Assembly (NCBI GenBank): GCA_938036315.1
Contig: CALHPK010000002.1
Span: 1 to 64,000 of the forward strand
Direction of reading: 5' to 3'
DNA: 64,000 bases
Origin: an uncultured bacterium
GTDB taxonomy: Bacteria > Calescibacteriota > Calescibacteriia > Calescibacteriales > Calescibacteriaceae
Shown here: piece after piece, positions 16,342-25,013 of the stretch
How positions within the stretch are numbered: position 1 is the stretch's first letter
Layout of the letters: each line of letters starts with the position of its first letter
Notes under the pieces: generated by a model
Database searches by the model: none
What the model was told of the DNA's origin: nothing
The model's input: the letters and a program-made list of their open reading frames with translations, nothing else
Program-made: the position numbers and the translations under genes

Positions 16342-16911
16342 TCAAGTAGAACTCTGCTTAATTATCTCGATTATTCTTTCTATCTTTGGATGTTCTGCTA
16401 TGTTGTCGCTAACAAAGGAAAATTTGATATTGCCATCTTTCCCAATTAGAAATATTGCTGGGATTTGCATAGGATCCCCTTTTACACCACCTTTTAACCA
16501 CTTATAGTTTCTCAGATATTTCAGAAACTTGAGTGACTCAGTTATTACTTTACTGCTGAGCCACTTCCCGTGCTTGTCTACTTTATATAGTTTATACAGC
16601 TTTTTCTCAGGGTCTGATATCATCTTGAGAAATGTCTCAGAGGGCGCATACTCTTTTAGTACTTCTTCTTTGCTCTCAGATATAACAATTACTTCAGTAT
16701 CAAGTCCCTTCAGAATTTCAGTGTATCTTTTTATATCCGCAATAAACATTTGACACCATACGCATCCAATATAGCGAGAGAAAAATAAAAGGACATTTTT
16801 CTTCCCTCTGTATAAACTAATTTGGATGGTATTGTTGTATATATCATTTGCCTTAAAGTCAGGTGCTATTTCTCCAACATTCAGACCATTTTTCTTAATA
16901 TTTGAACTCAT
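16342..16911 (-). CDS. Peroxiredoxin-like protein (AhpC/TSA superfamily)
   Basis: Thioredoxin-fold protein of 189 residues, probably a cytoplasmic thiol peroxidase or disulfide reductase. An N-terminal GEIAPDFKANDI leads into the fold. The redox motif is GCVWC (about 49-53) in FFSRYIGCVWCQ, a C-x2-C arrangement resembling the PRXL2/AhpC-TSA_2 branch rather than classical 2-Cys peroxiredoxins. PAIFLIGKDGNIKF is the conserved cis-Pro strand. No signal peptide. A strong ribosome binding site (GGAGGA, complement of 16922-16927) precedes the ATG. The physiological substrate cannot be inferred. Confidence 0.75.
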   Translation of the reverse strand: MSSNIKKNGLNVGEIAPDFKANDIYNNTIQISLYRGKKNVLLFFSRYIGCVWCQMFIADIKRYTEILKGLDTEVIVISESKEEVLKEYAPSETFLKMISDPEKKLYKLYKVDKHGKWLSSKVITESLKFLKYLRNYKWLKGGVKGDPMQIPAIFLIGKDGNIKFSFVSDNIAEHPKIERIIEIIKQSST

Positions 16912-17336
16912 TATTTATTTATCCTCCAAGCTCTTTCTACTTTTACCATGCACTTTAAAAATATTCTATTTTAGTTAAATTTGGTTAAAGAAGAAATTTT
17001 CTTTTTCCAAAATTTCTCATCATTTCTTCTGTTTGTTGATCTCCTTTCTGATTGCCGGCTATTTTCCAGAAAGGTTTTGAATTACTTTGTCACAATTATT
17101 TTGTTATCTACTCATCGCGTTGGGATCGTGGTTGCTTGCTGTTGCTTTTGATTGATAACCTGTGATTTACTAACCTAACTTAGCTTTTACTTCTTATAAA
17201 GATAGACTATTTGGAGTGAGTAAACAATTGGCAGTAAACAATTGTCAATTTTCTATTATGTTCTTCTCTGATTATAATTTTTATAATTTTTAAGATTTTA
17301 AGAAATTTGCTCTTCAGCGCTTAGCAGATAAGCACT
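16912..17336. other. 425-base gap between divergent genes
   Basis: This region must hold the promoters of the peroxiredoxin-like gene (minus) and pncB (plus). It contains an 8-bp inverted repeat (CCTTTCTG at 17043-17050 with CAGAAAGG at 17067-17074) and a 12-mer direct repeat AGTAAACAATTG at 17219-17230 and 17233-17244. No ORF longer than a few codons with a credible start was seen, and no recognisable riboswitch. Confidence 0.5.
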
Positions 17337-18713
17337 ATGCTTTTTGTCGATCTATATGAATTAACAATGATGCAAGCTTATTTCATCTATGGATACAATG
17401 AGACAGCAGTCTTTGATTTTTATATAAGGAAGAGAAAGGGAATCTCGAGAAATTTCTTTGTATTTGCAGGCTTGGAATATCTTCTCGAGTTTATAAGTAA
17501 TCTCAAATTTTCAGAGTCTGACTTAGAATATCTGGATAGTCTAAAGATTTTTAAAAAGGAATTTCTTGATTATCTGAAGGATTTTAGATTTGAAGGGGAT
17601 ATTTATTCTGTGGAGGAGGGGAGAATTGTATTTCCCGATGAACCTTTGGTAGAAGTTGTGGCAGATCTTACTCAAGCACAGTTTTTAGAAACTGCCCTGA
17701 TAAATTTAGTCCAATTTTCTACTCTTGTGGCAACAAAGTCGGCAAGGTGTTTTGCTGTAGCTGGGGGGAGAATTCTTGTAGATTTCGGAGCACGCAGAGC
17801 ACATTCATTTCAATCAGCAGAAGCCGCAGCTAGAGCCTCATTTATAACAGGATTTGCAGGGACTTCTTTAGTCTATGCCGGAAAAAAATATGGAATCCCC
17901 GTATATGGAACAATGGCACATTCATATGTTATGATATTCGATGATGAGAAAGAGGCATTTGAAAAATTTTCAAGGATGTATCCGGGAACTATTCTTCTTG
18001 TAGATACATACAGTACTGAGAAAGGGATTAAGAATGCCATATCTGTTCTGAAAAAGCTCAGAGAAGAAGGAATAAATATAAAGGGTATAAGAATAGATAG
18101 TGGAGATGTTGTAAAGCTATCAAAATATGCAAGGGAAATTTTCAAAAAAGAAGGATTAGAAGACCTGATAATATTTCTGTCAGGAGCCATAAACGAATAT
18201 AAGATAAAGGAAATAATAGATAGCAATGGAGAAGTAGATGGTTTTGGCGTTGGCTCAGAACTTACTGTTTCTGCAGATATGCCCTACCTTGACTGTGCAT
18301 ATAAACTCGTCGAATACGGTGGCAAACCTAAAATGAAGCTCTCAGAAGGTAAAAAAACAATACCATCTCGAAAATCTCTAATCAGGCTCTATAAGAATTC
18401 AATGATGATCACAGATGTTATAACTCCATTCGGTTATGAGGAAGAGGCGATAAGAAATAAGGATATGATAAGATATGATCAGAGCGAACTAATTCTTAAG
18501 AAAGTTTGTAGCAAAGGTAAAATTCTCGATGATATTTGCCTGAAAGATAAAAAACAGTATATACTTACGTGCAGAGATAGATTCCTAAAAGATTTCTCTT
18601 ACCTACCAGATGAATTTAAAAATATCTATCATAGCAGAGAATATCCGGTCATATTCTCAAGTTCTATTAGAAAAATAACAGAAGATTTAGAAGCAAATCT
18701 TCGGATGGAATAG
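17337..18713 (+). CDS. pncB: Nicotinate phosphoribosyltransferase
   Basis: Makes nicotinate mononucleotide from nicotinate and PRPP with ATP hydrolysis (Preiss-Handler NAD salvage). The 458-residue protein starts with the family signature LFVDLYELTMMQAYF. It contains VFDFYIRK, the GARRAHS block (about 150-156, including the region of the phosphorylated His), a PRPP-site strand with IRIDSGD (about 244-250) and a GVGSEL loop (about 303-308). Length fits the bacterial family. A heptosyltransferase-like gene begins eight bases after the stop, suggesting one transcript. Confidence 0.95.
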   Translation: MLFVDLYELTMMQAYFIYGYNETAVFDFYIRKRKGISRNFFVFAGLEYLLEFISNLKFSESDLEYLDSLKIFKKEFLDYLKDFRFEGDIYSVEEGRIVFPDEPLVEVVADLTQAQFLETALINLVQFSTLVATKSARCFAVAGGRILVDFGARRAHSFQSAEAAARASFITGFAGTSLVYAGKKYGIPVYGTMAHSYVMIFDDEKEAFEKFSRMYPGTILLVDTYSTEKGIKNAISVLKKLREEGINIKGIRIDSGDVVKLSKYAREIFKKEGLEDLIIFLSGAINEYKIKEIIDSNGEVDGFGVGSELTVSADMPYLDCAYKLVEYGGKPKMKLSEGKKTIPSRKSLIRLYKNSMMITDVITPFGYEEEAIRNKDMIRYDQSELILKKVCSKGKILDDICLKDKKQYILTCRDRFLKDFSYLPDEFKNIYHSREYPVIFSSSIRKITEDLEANLRME

Positions 18714-18721
18714 ATACCGCT

Positions 18722-19705
18722 GTGAAGCTTGTTGTAATACAAACTGCGTTTTTGGGTGATTTCATTCTTACAACACCAGTACTGAAAAAGCTTTCTGAGC
18801 ACTTTGGGAGAGAAAATGTAATTGTAGTTGCCCGTCCTCATATCTCTCAGATAAGCAAAAATAAAGTTATATCGTTTGATAAAAGTTCTGGAAGAAAATT
18901 TAAAGAATTGATAAAAGTCATAATTCAGGTGCGAAAAATAAAACCTCAAATAGCAGTTGTCCCTCATCTTTCAGCAACAAGCGCACTTATACCTATCTTT
19001 GCTGGAGTGAAGAACGTGGTCGGCTTTGAGGAAAATTCTCTGTCTTTTCTTTTTTCAAAAAAGATAAGAAAGTATATCAGTGGTATAGTGTCCGAATCAG
19101 AAAGAATAGCAAGGGTTCTTATTCCCTTAGGTATAGAACCAATCCAACTTGAACCAGAAATACGTCTTGATTTAGAAAATCTAAACTACTGGAAGAGTGT
19201 AATGGGTGAAGCTGAAAAAAGGAAGATTGTGTTTGCTCCGTTTTCAAATTGGGGGACGAAAACATGGCCGTGGTGGAATAAGTTTTTGAGTATCTACTCC
19301 GGTATCTACTCCGCAGGAATAAAAGACAGAATAATTGTCCTTGGCGAAAAAGAAGTTGACATACCAAGTCCTAAAAATCAGTCAATTTTGAATCTTACTG
19401 GGAGGACTACTTTAAGGGATACGGTTTCGATAATATATCTTTCAGATCTATTTTTAGGTGTAGATAATGGTCTTTCTCATATTGCATCTGCCCTCAAAAA
19501 AAGATGTCTTATAGTTTTTGGTCCTACAACTCCTAAGTTCGGGTTCTTCCCAAATTTTTCGGATTTTACAGCTTTAGAATTAGCTGGTCTTCCATGCAAA
19601 CCTTGCTCTCTTCATGGACCTCAGTCCTGCCCATTAAAACATTTTAAATGTATGATGAATCTTTCCCCTGATATAGTATTAAAATTTTTGAAAGATTTCA
19701 GATAG
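18722..19705 (+). CDS. ADP-heptose:LPS heptosyltransferase-like protein (GT9)
   Basis: GT9 glycosyltransferase of 327 residues that probably adds a heptose to the LPS core at the inner membrane. A GTG start is used. The N-terminus has the GT9 acceptor loop QTAFLGDFILTTPVL (7-21). The donor-site hallmark GVDNGLSHIASAL lies near 245-257, followed by PTTPKFGFFPN and a CKPC...CP cysteine pair near the C-terminus typical of WaaC/WaaF relatives. gmhA at 52.3 kb supplies a precursor step of ADP-heptose. Which core position it modifies cannot be told. Confidence 0.85.
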   Translation: MKLVVIQTAFLGDFILTTPVLKKLSEHFGRENVIVVARPHISQISKNKVISFDKSSGRKFKELIKVIIQVRKIKPQIAVVPHLSATSALIPIFAGVKNVVGFEENSLSFLFSKKIRKYISGIVSESERIARVLIPLGIEPIQLEPEIRLDLENLNYWKSVMGEAEKRKIVFAPFSNWGTKTWPWWNKFLSIYSGIYSAGIKDRIIVLGEKEVDIPSPKNQSILNLTGRTTLRDTVSIIYLSDLFLGVDNGLSHIASALKKRCLIVFGPTTPKFGFFPNFSDFTALELAGLPCKPCSLHGPQSCPLKHFKCMMNLSPDIVLKFLKDFR

Positions 19706-19741
19706 GTTTTTAATATTAAATTAAAAAGTAGTGTATAAGTT

Positions 19742-20725
19742 ATGAAAAAATTTCTCTCTTTTGTTTTGTTTGTTATTTATGGAGGGGTTTCTGTTTATGC
19801 TCAGGAAGAGGTGATAAAAATCGCAACGCTCTCGCCAGCTGGCTCCATTTTTAATGATCTCCTTCAGGATTTTTCAAAGGAGGTTGCAAGTAAAACCGGA
19901 GTAAAGTTTATAATCTATCCCGCAGGTGTTATGGGAGATGAAGAAACTATGATAAAGAAGATAAGGGTGGGTCAGCTTCATGGAGCAGCCATAATTATAA
20001 TTGGAATTAGAAAGATCGCCCCCGAATTTTCTGCTTTAGATGTTCCTTTACTATTCAAGGACTATAAAGAGATAGATTACATATACGAGAAATTCAAGAG
20101 AGAATTTGGCAGATTGTTTGAAGAGAGAGGTTTTAAAGTTCTGGCATTTACGGAACACGGGATAGCTTATTACTTTTCTAAAAAAGAGATCTCAGGATTT
20201 AGAGATATGGGGAAGACTAGGATATGGGCCTGGAAAGGAGAAAGGGTAGCGGAGACTTTGCCGAGGATCTTGGGAACAAGTCCTATATTTCTCCTTGTGC
20301 CGGATCTGCTTCAGGGAATTGAGACTGGAATGATTGAGTCATTCCAGACAACGCCAGCATCTTGCTTAAGTTTACAGTGGTGTAGGTACGTGAAAGTGAT
20401 GATAGACTTCCCATATAGATTTGAGCCAGCGGTCGTGGTTATTTTGAAAGATGTATGGGATAAATTTTCTCCGTCCACAAAAAAGATAATCGAAGAAACA
20501 GCTCTGAAATTTCAGAAAATTGCAACTGATCAGATAAGAAAAGCGCAAGAGGAAGCAAAGGAGAAGCTTAAAGGTTTGGGAATAAAATTTGTAAAGCTAC
20601 CTCAAGAGGAGATAAAATGGCTTGAAGAAGAAGTGAAAAACAAAATCTGGTTTGCTCCAAATTCTGATTACCCACCTGAATTCCTCAAGAGAATAGTAGC
20701 AGATCTTGAAGCAATAAGAAAGTAA
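19742..20725 (+). CDS. TRAP transporter periplasmic substrate receptor (DctP family)
   Basis: Exported 327-residue receptor of a tripartite ATP-independent transporter. The signal peptide (1-20) ends at VYAQ, followed by IKIATLSPAGS, the typical first strand. Further marks are YPAGVMGDEETMIKKIRVGQL (about 60-80), DVPLLFKDYKE and the loop around residue 167 (TRIWAWKGERV) where the conserved Arg that clamps carboxylate ligands is expected. The C-terminal helices are charged, as usual. Membrane partners DctQ and DctM are absent from the window, so the receptor works with a distant transporter or has been recruited for another task. Confidence 0.88.
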   Translation: MKKFLSFVLFVIYGGVSVYAQEEVIKIATLSPAGSIFNDLLQDFSKEVASKTGVKFIIYPAGVMGDEETMIKKIRVGQLHGAAIIIIGIRKIAPEFSALDVPLLFKDYKEIDYIYEKFKREFGRLFEERGFKVLAFTEHGIAYYFSKKEISGFRDMGKTRIWAWKGERVAETLPRILGTSPIFLLVPDLLQGIETGMIESFQTTPASCLSLQWCRYVKVMIDFPYRFEPAVVVILKDVWDKFSPSTKKIIEETALKFQKIATDQIRKAQEEAKEKLKGLGIKFVKLPQEEIKWLEEEVKNKIWFAPNSDYPPEFLKRIVADLEAIRK

Positions 20726-20824
20726 AATTTTATAAATTAAAAACAAATTCTGTATCTTATAAGTCTAAATTATAATTTTGCAAATCTAAATAAAGATAGT
20801 GGTTGTAGTAATAATTCTTTAGCT

Positions 20825-21235
20825 ATGAAATTCCCATCCCCAGAATGGATAGAAAAGTATAAGGAGGAATTAAATAAGGGTCCATGGAAGGAATCCGGCA
20901 AAGAGTGGGTTTACGGTCCTGTTTGCTTTGTTATAGAAAAAGATGAGAGAATAGGACTTAGTGAGCCTGTTTACATGCTTATCGACATAGATAAAGGGGT
21001 GTGCCGTGATGCGAAAATAGTCAGCAAAGAGGAAGGAGAGAAAGCTCCATTTGTAATATATGGCGAATATGAAAGGTGGAAACAAATAATAAAGGGACAA
21101 CTTGAACCCATAACAGCGCTGGCTCAAGGAAAACTTAAATTGAAAGGCAATCTTGCAATAATAGTAAGATTTGTAAAGGCAGCAAATGATATGGTAAAAA
21201 CTGCTCAGAATATCCCGACAGAATTTCTGAACTGA
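20825..21235 (+). CDS. SCP2 sterol-binding-domain protein
   Basis: Small single-domain protein of 136 residues with the SCP-2 fold, a hydrophobic cavity that binds lipids or acyl chains. Recognisable parts are the start (PSPEWIEKYKEELN), the beta sheet around WVYGPVCFVIEKD and the terminal helix ALAQGKLKLKGNLAIIVRFVKAAN, where GKLKLKGN is the family signature. No signal peptide. Stand-alone bacterial SCP2 proteins often occur near acyl-CoA genes; here the neighbours are a TRAP receptor and, seven bases downstream, lepB. Its ligand is unknown. Confidence 0.85.
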   Translation: MKFPSPEWIEKYKEELNKGPWKESGKEWVYGPVCFVIEKDERIGLSEPVYMLIDIDKGVCRDAKIVSKEEGEKAPFVIYGEYERWKQIIKGQLEPITALAQGKLKLKGNLAIIVRFVKAANDMVKTAQNIPTEFLN

Positions 21236-21242
21236 AAAAATC

Positions 21243-21833
21243 GTGATAAAGGATGGAAAATTTTGGCTTATGCGTGATATAGCTATTGCCATATTATTAG
21301 CTCTGTTCGTCAGAACTTTTATAGTACAGGCTTACAAGATACCCTCCGGCTCTATGATGCCAACACTACTTCCCGGAGATTACCTCCTTGTGAATAGACT
21401 AGCATATGGAATAAGATTACCATATAAAGGGTATATTGTGAGATGGAGGGAGGTAAAAAGGGGAGATATTGCAATTTTTGTTTTCCCAAAGGATCGTAGA
21501 AAAGATTTCGTAAAAAGAGTAATAGCTCTTCCCGGAGAGGAAGTAAAAATAAAAAATAAGAAAATTTACATAAATGGTAAGGAAATAGAAGATAGATGGG
21601 GTATTTTTTCAGATAGCAACTATGTTGGATATCCCCGAGATGACTTCGGACCGGTGAGAGTTCCACCTGGATCAGTTTTTGTCTTAGGAGATAACAGAGA
21701 CGAATCTAATGACTCAAGATATTGGGGATTTGTTCCAATAGAAAACATAAAAGGTAAACCTCTTGTGATATACTTCTCGGTCGGCTCGGAAGAAGGAATA
21801 AGATTTAAAAGGTTATTTTCAACGCCAAAATAG
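21243..21833 (+). CDS. lepB: Signal peptidase I
   Basis: Inner-membrane serine protease that removes signal peptides from Sec-exported proteins. The 196-residue protein uses a GTG start. One N-terminal membrane helix (about 11-28) is followed by catalytic Ser37 in PSGSMMPTL, general base Lys91 in DFVKRVIALPGE, box D GDNRDESNDSRYWG and a short C-terminal tail. The length corresponds to the compact single-helix type rather than the E. coli enzyme. It is seven bases after the SCP2 gene and probably translated from the same message. Confidence 0.95.
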   Translation: MIKDGKFWLMRDIAIAILLALFVRTFIVQAYKIPSGSMMPTLLPGDYLLVNRLAYGIRLPYKGYIVRWREVKRGDIAIFVFPKDRRKDFVKRVIALPGEEVKIKNKKIYINGKEIEDRWGIFSDSNYVGYPRDDFGPVRVPPGSVFVLGDNRDESNDSRYWGFVPIENIKGKPLVIYFSVGSEEGIRFKRLFSTPK

Positions 21834-21853
21834 AAAGTTCTGAAAAGATCTTC

Positions 21854-21895
21854 AGAATTGAGAATTATCACATTAGAATTGAGAATTATCACATT
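21854..21895. repeat. Perfect 21-nt tandem duplication
   Basis: A 21-base unit beginning AGAATTGAGAATTATC occurs at 21854-21874 and again without change at 21875-21895, in the gap between convergent lepB and the PAP2 gene. The perfect identity suggests a recent event. Confidence 0.9.
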
Positions 21896-21909
21896 GTGAA
21901 ATTTGTAGA

Positions 21910-22580
21910 TTAGAATAGTTCAAAACAAGAGCCTATGATTATTCCTCCCAGAACATCTGAAAACCAATGATCTTGAGCTAATATTCTTCCTATCCCAACC
22001 AAGAATGGAAGAGTCAAAAATGGAATCTTGCATAATGTGCTCTCACAAATATTATTGCCAATCGTTATATATACTGCAGCCGATGCCTGCGAATGTCCTG
22101 ATGGAAAGGAGCGATTATAATTTCTCAAGCCCAGAAAAGAGAAGTTGTAAGGACTTCCAGATGATGAGGCGTAAGGTCTAAACCTTCCTGAGAATTTAAT
22201 AAGCTGAACTGTTGCGGTAGTGAGTGCTAATGAAATTCCTGCACGTAGGAATATCAGTTTTAGCTTATCATCTTTAAAGATTATACCAGATGCATAACCA
22301 GCCATTGTAAAAGGTAAGATAAAGTATCCATCTCCAGGCAAGCTCAGTATCTCCCCCATTCGTCCAATTGTAATCTTTTTGATAGATCATTTATGGGTTT
22401 ATCCAAAATAGATGCTGATGCTGCTACGATCACACCGATTCCAACACCAAACCCAAGTTCATGAAGTTCTTCTATCCCTATACCGTATTTCATTTCAAAA
22501 GATGGGGTTGCGCTAACAGGTTGTGAAATTACCACGCTAACAGATTGTGAAATTACCACAAGTATCAGAGCTTGTATCAT
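21910..22580 (-). pseudogene. PAP2-family phosphatase split into two frames
   Basis: Two overlapping frames read as one exported PAP2 (lipid phosphate phosphatase-like) protein. Frame one (22580 to 22344) encodes a signal peptide and the start of the domain (ILDKPINDLSKRL). Frame two (22359 to 21910) continues GEILSLPGDGYFILP and carries PSGHSQAS and the R-x5-H-x3-D motif (GRILAQDHWFSD). The switch falls in a five-G run (GAATGGGGGAG), and one extra G would restore a single frame of about 223 residues. Alternatives are a sequencing error, ribosomal frameshifting or coupled translation of two chains. The K-x6-RP motif is one residue short (KFSGRFRP). Expected substrates are undecaprenyl-PP or lipid phosphates. 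Confidence 0.75.
22512..22559 (-). repeat. 24-nt tandem duplication in the PAP2 signal peptide
   Basis: Two 24-base units (22512-22535 and 22536-22559) differ at one base and encode VVISQSVS and VVISQPVS. The duplication keeps the frame and lengthens the signal-peptide region by eight residues. Confidence 0.85.
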
Positions 22581-22610
22581 ATTATGCTTTCTTATTCTGC
22601 CTCATCTGTT

Positions 22611-23288
22611 TTACAACCTTATGTATATCATTTTTATTTTTCTCTTTTTAGGGTTAATCCTTTTGGCAATGTAGTAGCCGGTTAGAAATCCACCTATGTG
22701 TGCCCACCAAGCTACCCCTCCTAAACCAGAAAATGGTAAGGTTATTATGCCGTTGATAATTTGTGATAAGAACCAAAATCCAATAAAAACTATAGCAGGG
22801 ATTTCTGAAAATGTGACGAAGAAGAAGATAGGTATTAGCGTAAGGATTCTTGCTTGTGGAAAATATAGCATATATGCTGCCAAAATCCCAGAAATTGCCC
22901 CACTTGCACCAACCATTGAAACTTTACTACCACCAAAAGCCATACCTACCAATATCTGAATTATCGCTGCTCCTATCCCGCTTAGGATGTAAAAGAAAAT
23001 AAACCTTATTCTACCCATCAGAGCTTCTACATTATCCCCAAATATCCATAAAGTCCACATATTGCTTATTATGTGTAACCAGGACCCATGTAGGAACATA
23101 TGCGTAATCATACTTTTAGGATTTTCAAGTAGCCGAGCAGGAGTAATGCCGAACTCCTGTATGAATATCTGAAAAGCAATTTCATCTAAGTTATATTGGT
23201 ATATCCACACTGCGGAATTTATAATAATGAGAGCTATTGTGATTATTGGAAATTTTTTGCTACGGTTTGCATCCTTTATCGGGAGCAT
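22611..23288 (-). CDS. Rhomboid family intramembrane serine protease
   Basis: Six- to seven-helix membrane protease of 225 residues. Catalytic Ser129 lies in GASGAISG (127-134) and His197 in WWAHIGGFLTGY. The oxyanion-side HMFLHGSWLHIISNMWTLWIFG (63-84) matches the family H-x4-HGSWLH-x2-NM signature. The C-terminus is a short basic cytosolic tail. Substrates are unknown in most bacteria; cleavage of single-span membrane proteins is expected. It lies 30 bases upstream of the split PAP2 gene on the same strand. Confidence 0.93.
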   Translation of the reverse strand: MLPIKDANRSKKFPIITIALIIINSAVWIYQYNLDEIAFQIFIQEFGITPARLLENPKSMITHMFLHGSWLHIISNMWTLWIFGDNVEALMGRIRFIFFYILSGIGAAIIQILVGMAFGGSKVSMVGASGAISGILAAYMLYFPQARILTLIPIFFFVTFSEIPAIVFIGFWFLSQIINGIITLPFSGLGGVAWWAHIGGFLTGYYIAKRINPKKRKIKMIYIRL

Positions 23289-23420
23289 AAACGAAAGGAT
23301 TGCCTCACTTCTTTACTAGTTCTTGCTCATCATCTATACTTCATTAAAGCTTATGTTTTGTCGCAGATATACAGAATTTTACAATAATTTTTCAACCGGA
23401 GTTTCAAGATCCTAACCTTT

Positions 23421-23448
23421 GGAAAAATTCCAATGGAAAAATTCCAAT
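23421..23448. repeat. Perfect 14-nt tandem duplication
   Basis: GGAAAAATTCCAAT is present twice in a row (23421-23434 and 23435-23448) in the gap between the divergent rhomboid gene and the next hypothetical gene. Each copy also contains the inverted repeat GGAA/TTCC. Confidence 0.85.
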
Positions 23449-23501
23449 GTTAACATTAAAACCATGATAAAAATCCGTAATGAATAAAATATTCATACTG
23501 T

Positions 23502-24074
23502 ATGTTCAAAAGAGCTTTTAGCAATATATATGAGAAATTACAGAAGTTCGTAGGTAAATTCAATTTAGATGATCTCATATTCCTGATTGTAGAAGCTATA
23601 TACTTTGTTAAGTCAGAAATTGGTAAAAGTCGCAAAGCTAAGTCAGCTGGTAAATTGAATAAAGATAGGATCTACAAAAGTATAAAGGAAGACCCAATAT
23701 TTAGATTTGCTATCCCAGTTATATCAAATACTTTTTTATTCTTAGCTACAAAAAACATAAGCTTTTTGATTGCTGATTTAATCTTTACAATGATATTTCT
23801 TTCATTTTTGAGTATCAAGGTAGCTGAATCTTCAAAGATTGATCTGTCGGAAAGGAGAAATAGAAAAATCATATCAGCAGTTGTTCGGAAAATTCTGAAA
23901 AAGTATTGGAAGCAAATATTAGTTCAGAAGGGGACAGAATTTTCAAAGAAAAGATTCTTGCGAAAAAACAAAGCATCAATCACCTTTGACATTTTATCTT
24001 CTAGTTCAGAAATTATGGATATCATAACAAAAGAGCTTATAGATGAATTTAGGCATGATATGCAAAGTAAGTGA
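23502..24074 (+). CDS. Hypothetical protein with two membrane helices, 190 aa
   Basis: I do not recognise a family. The N-terminal half is basic and helical. Two adjacent hydrophobic segments (about 67-84 and 88-107) form a membrane hairpin with a very short turn (TKNIS). The C-terminal part is again strongly basic (RRNRKIISAVVRKILKKYWK) and ends in an acidic helix. The layout suggests an inner-membrane protein with both ends in the cytoplasm. It overlaps the start of rimI by 32 bases, so the two are probably translated together; no functional link is implied. Confidence 0.6.
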   Translation: MFKRAFSNIYEKLQKFVGKFNLDDLIFLIVEAIYFVKSEIGKSRKAKSAGKLNKDRIYKSIKEDPIFRFAIPVISNTFLFLATKNISFLIADLIFTMIFLSFLSIKVAESSKIDLSERRNRKIISAVVRKILKKYWKQILVQKGTEFSKKRFLRKNKASITFDILSSSSEIMDIITKELIDEFRHDMQSK

Positions 24075-24561
24075 GGTTGATCCAGCAGTAAGTCAAGATG
24101 CTACTTTAGGATCTGAAGATTTAGAAATTCAAAATGTTACCATAGAAAAATCATCTTTAGATGATCTTCAAGATATAGTAAGAATAGAGAGCGAATCATT
24201 CAAAGATCCATGGCCTGAGAGTATAATAATTAAAGACATCTTGAATGACAATCTTTTTGTAGCTAAAGTAAAAGGAAAGGTGATTGGGTATATATCAATT
24301 GAAAAAATTCTCGATGAAGTGCATATTCAAAATATAGCGGTTGATAAAAAATTCAGGAGAAAGGGGATTGGTTCATTGCTTATCAGATTTGCAATTGATA
24401 GTAACCCTGGTTGTTCATTTTTTCTTGAAGTGCGCCGGTCAAACTCTCCAGCTATATCTTTATATAAAAAATTTGGATTCCATGAAGTAGGAATAAGGAA
24501 AAATTACTATGGTGATGAAGATGCTATAGTAATGGCAAAGCAGAAAAAAGAAGATGGATAA
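24043..24561 (+). CDS. rimI: Ribosomal protein alanine N-acetyltransferase-like GNAT protein
   Basis: GNAT acetyltransferase of 172 residues. The domain begins near residue 32 and shows motif A IQNIAVDKKFRRKGIGSLLI (the R/Q-x-x-G-x-G/A loop that binds acetyl-CoA), then LEVRRSNSPAISLYKKFGF and RKNYYGDEDAIVM, all typical of RimI, which acetylates the N-terminus of S18. The first 30 residues are an acidic extension not usual for RimI. The ATG at 24055 is an alternative start but also leaves an extension. The tsaB/tsaD genes that often neighbour rimI are absent. Confidence 0.85.
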   Translation: MNLGMICKVSEVDPAVSQDATLGSEDLEIQNVTIEKSSLDDLQDIVRIESESFKDPWPESIIIKDILNDNLFVAKVKGKVIGYISIEKILDEVHIQNIAVDKKFRRKGIGSLLIRFAIDSNPGCSFFLEVRRSNSPAISLYKKFGFHEVGIRKNYYGDEDAIVMAKQKKEDG

Positions 24562-24564
24562 TCC

Positions 24565-24603
24565 TTTTTAGATATTTTATCCTGTTTTTAGTATTTTATC
24601 CTG
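24565..24603. repeat. 20/19-nt imperfect tandem duplication at a convergent gene junction
   Basis: TTTTTAGATATTTTATCCTG (24565-24584) is followed by the same sequence lacking one A (24585-24603). The second copy contains the stop codon of the ferredoxin gene; the first fills the space to rimI. Confidence 0.8.
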
Positions 24604-24874
24604 TTGCCTTTTTCTGCCTTCTATAATATTCTGCATTTTTCTCAATAAAGTTTTTCCATTTTTCTGGTAAGGATGATTCGGGGAATATTGCGTTTACAGG
24701 GCATACCGGTTCACAAGCACCACAATCTATGCATTCTTCTGGATTGATGTAAAGTTGTTCCTCCTTCTCAAAATCTGCTTCATCCTTTTTCGGATGAATG
24801 CAATCAACAGGACAAACCTCAGTACAAGCCGTATCCTTCACGCCAATGCAGGGTTCCGCAATTATGTAAGCCAT
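24596..24874 (-). CDS. Ferredoxin, 7Fe type ([3Fe-4S][4Fe-4S])
   Basis: Small soluble electron carrier of 92 residues. The first cysteine set is C9-x7-C17-x3-C21, the arrangement that binds a [3Fe-4S] cluster with help of the last cysteine of the second set. The second set is CIDCGACEPVCP, binding [4Fe-4S]. The sequence CIGVKDTACTEVCPVDCIHP and the C-terminal WKNFIEKNAEYY closely follow Thermus-type 7Fe ferredoxins. A good ribosome binding site (GGAGGTG) precedes the ATG. Redox partners are not evident nearby. Confidence 0.92.
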   Translation of the reverse strand: MAYIIAEPCIGVKDTACTEVCPVDCIHPKKDEADFEKEEQLYINPEECIDCGACEPVCPVNAIFPESSLPEKWKNFIEKNAEYYRRQKKATG

Positions 24875-24938
24875 CTCTTACACCTCCGCAGGTACAGTTT
24901 AATTATCAAAATCATATTTTAGCCTTTTTCAAGTTAGA

Positions 24939-25004
24939 TTGGCTGTGGTCAGAAATCTTGCAATTTTTTGATATGCGTTCAGATCTCTGCTGACCGACAG
25001 CCAA
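24939..25004 (-). other. Long imperfect hairpin just after the beta-propeller gene
   Basis: TTGGCTGT at 24939-24946 pairs with ACAGCCAA at 24997-25004 and GTCAG at 24948-24952 with CTGAC at 24990-24994, giving a 13-bp stem with a small bulge and a 37-base loop. On the minus strand it starts ten bases after the stop codon of the beta-propeller gene. No U-run follows, so it is not a classical terminator. It may be a structured 3' untranslated region, or it may shield the downstream ferredoxin from riboswitch control. Confidence 0.6.
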
Positions 25005-25013
25005 CCAAAGTAA

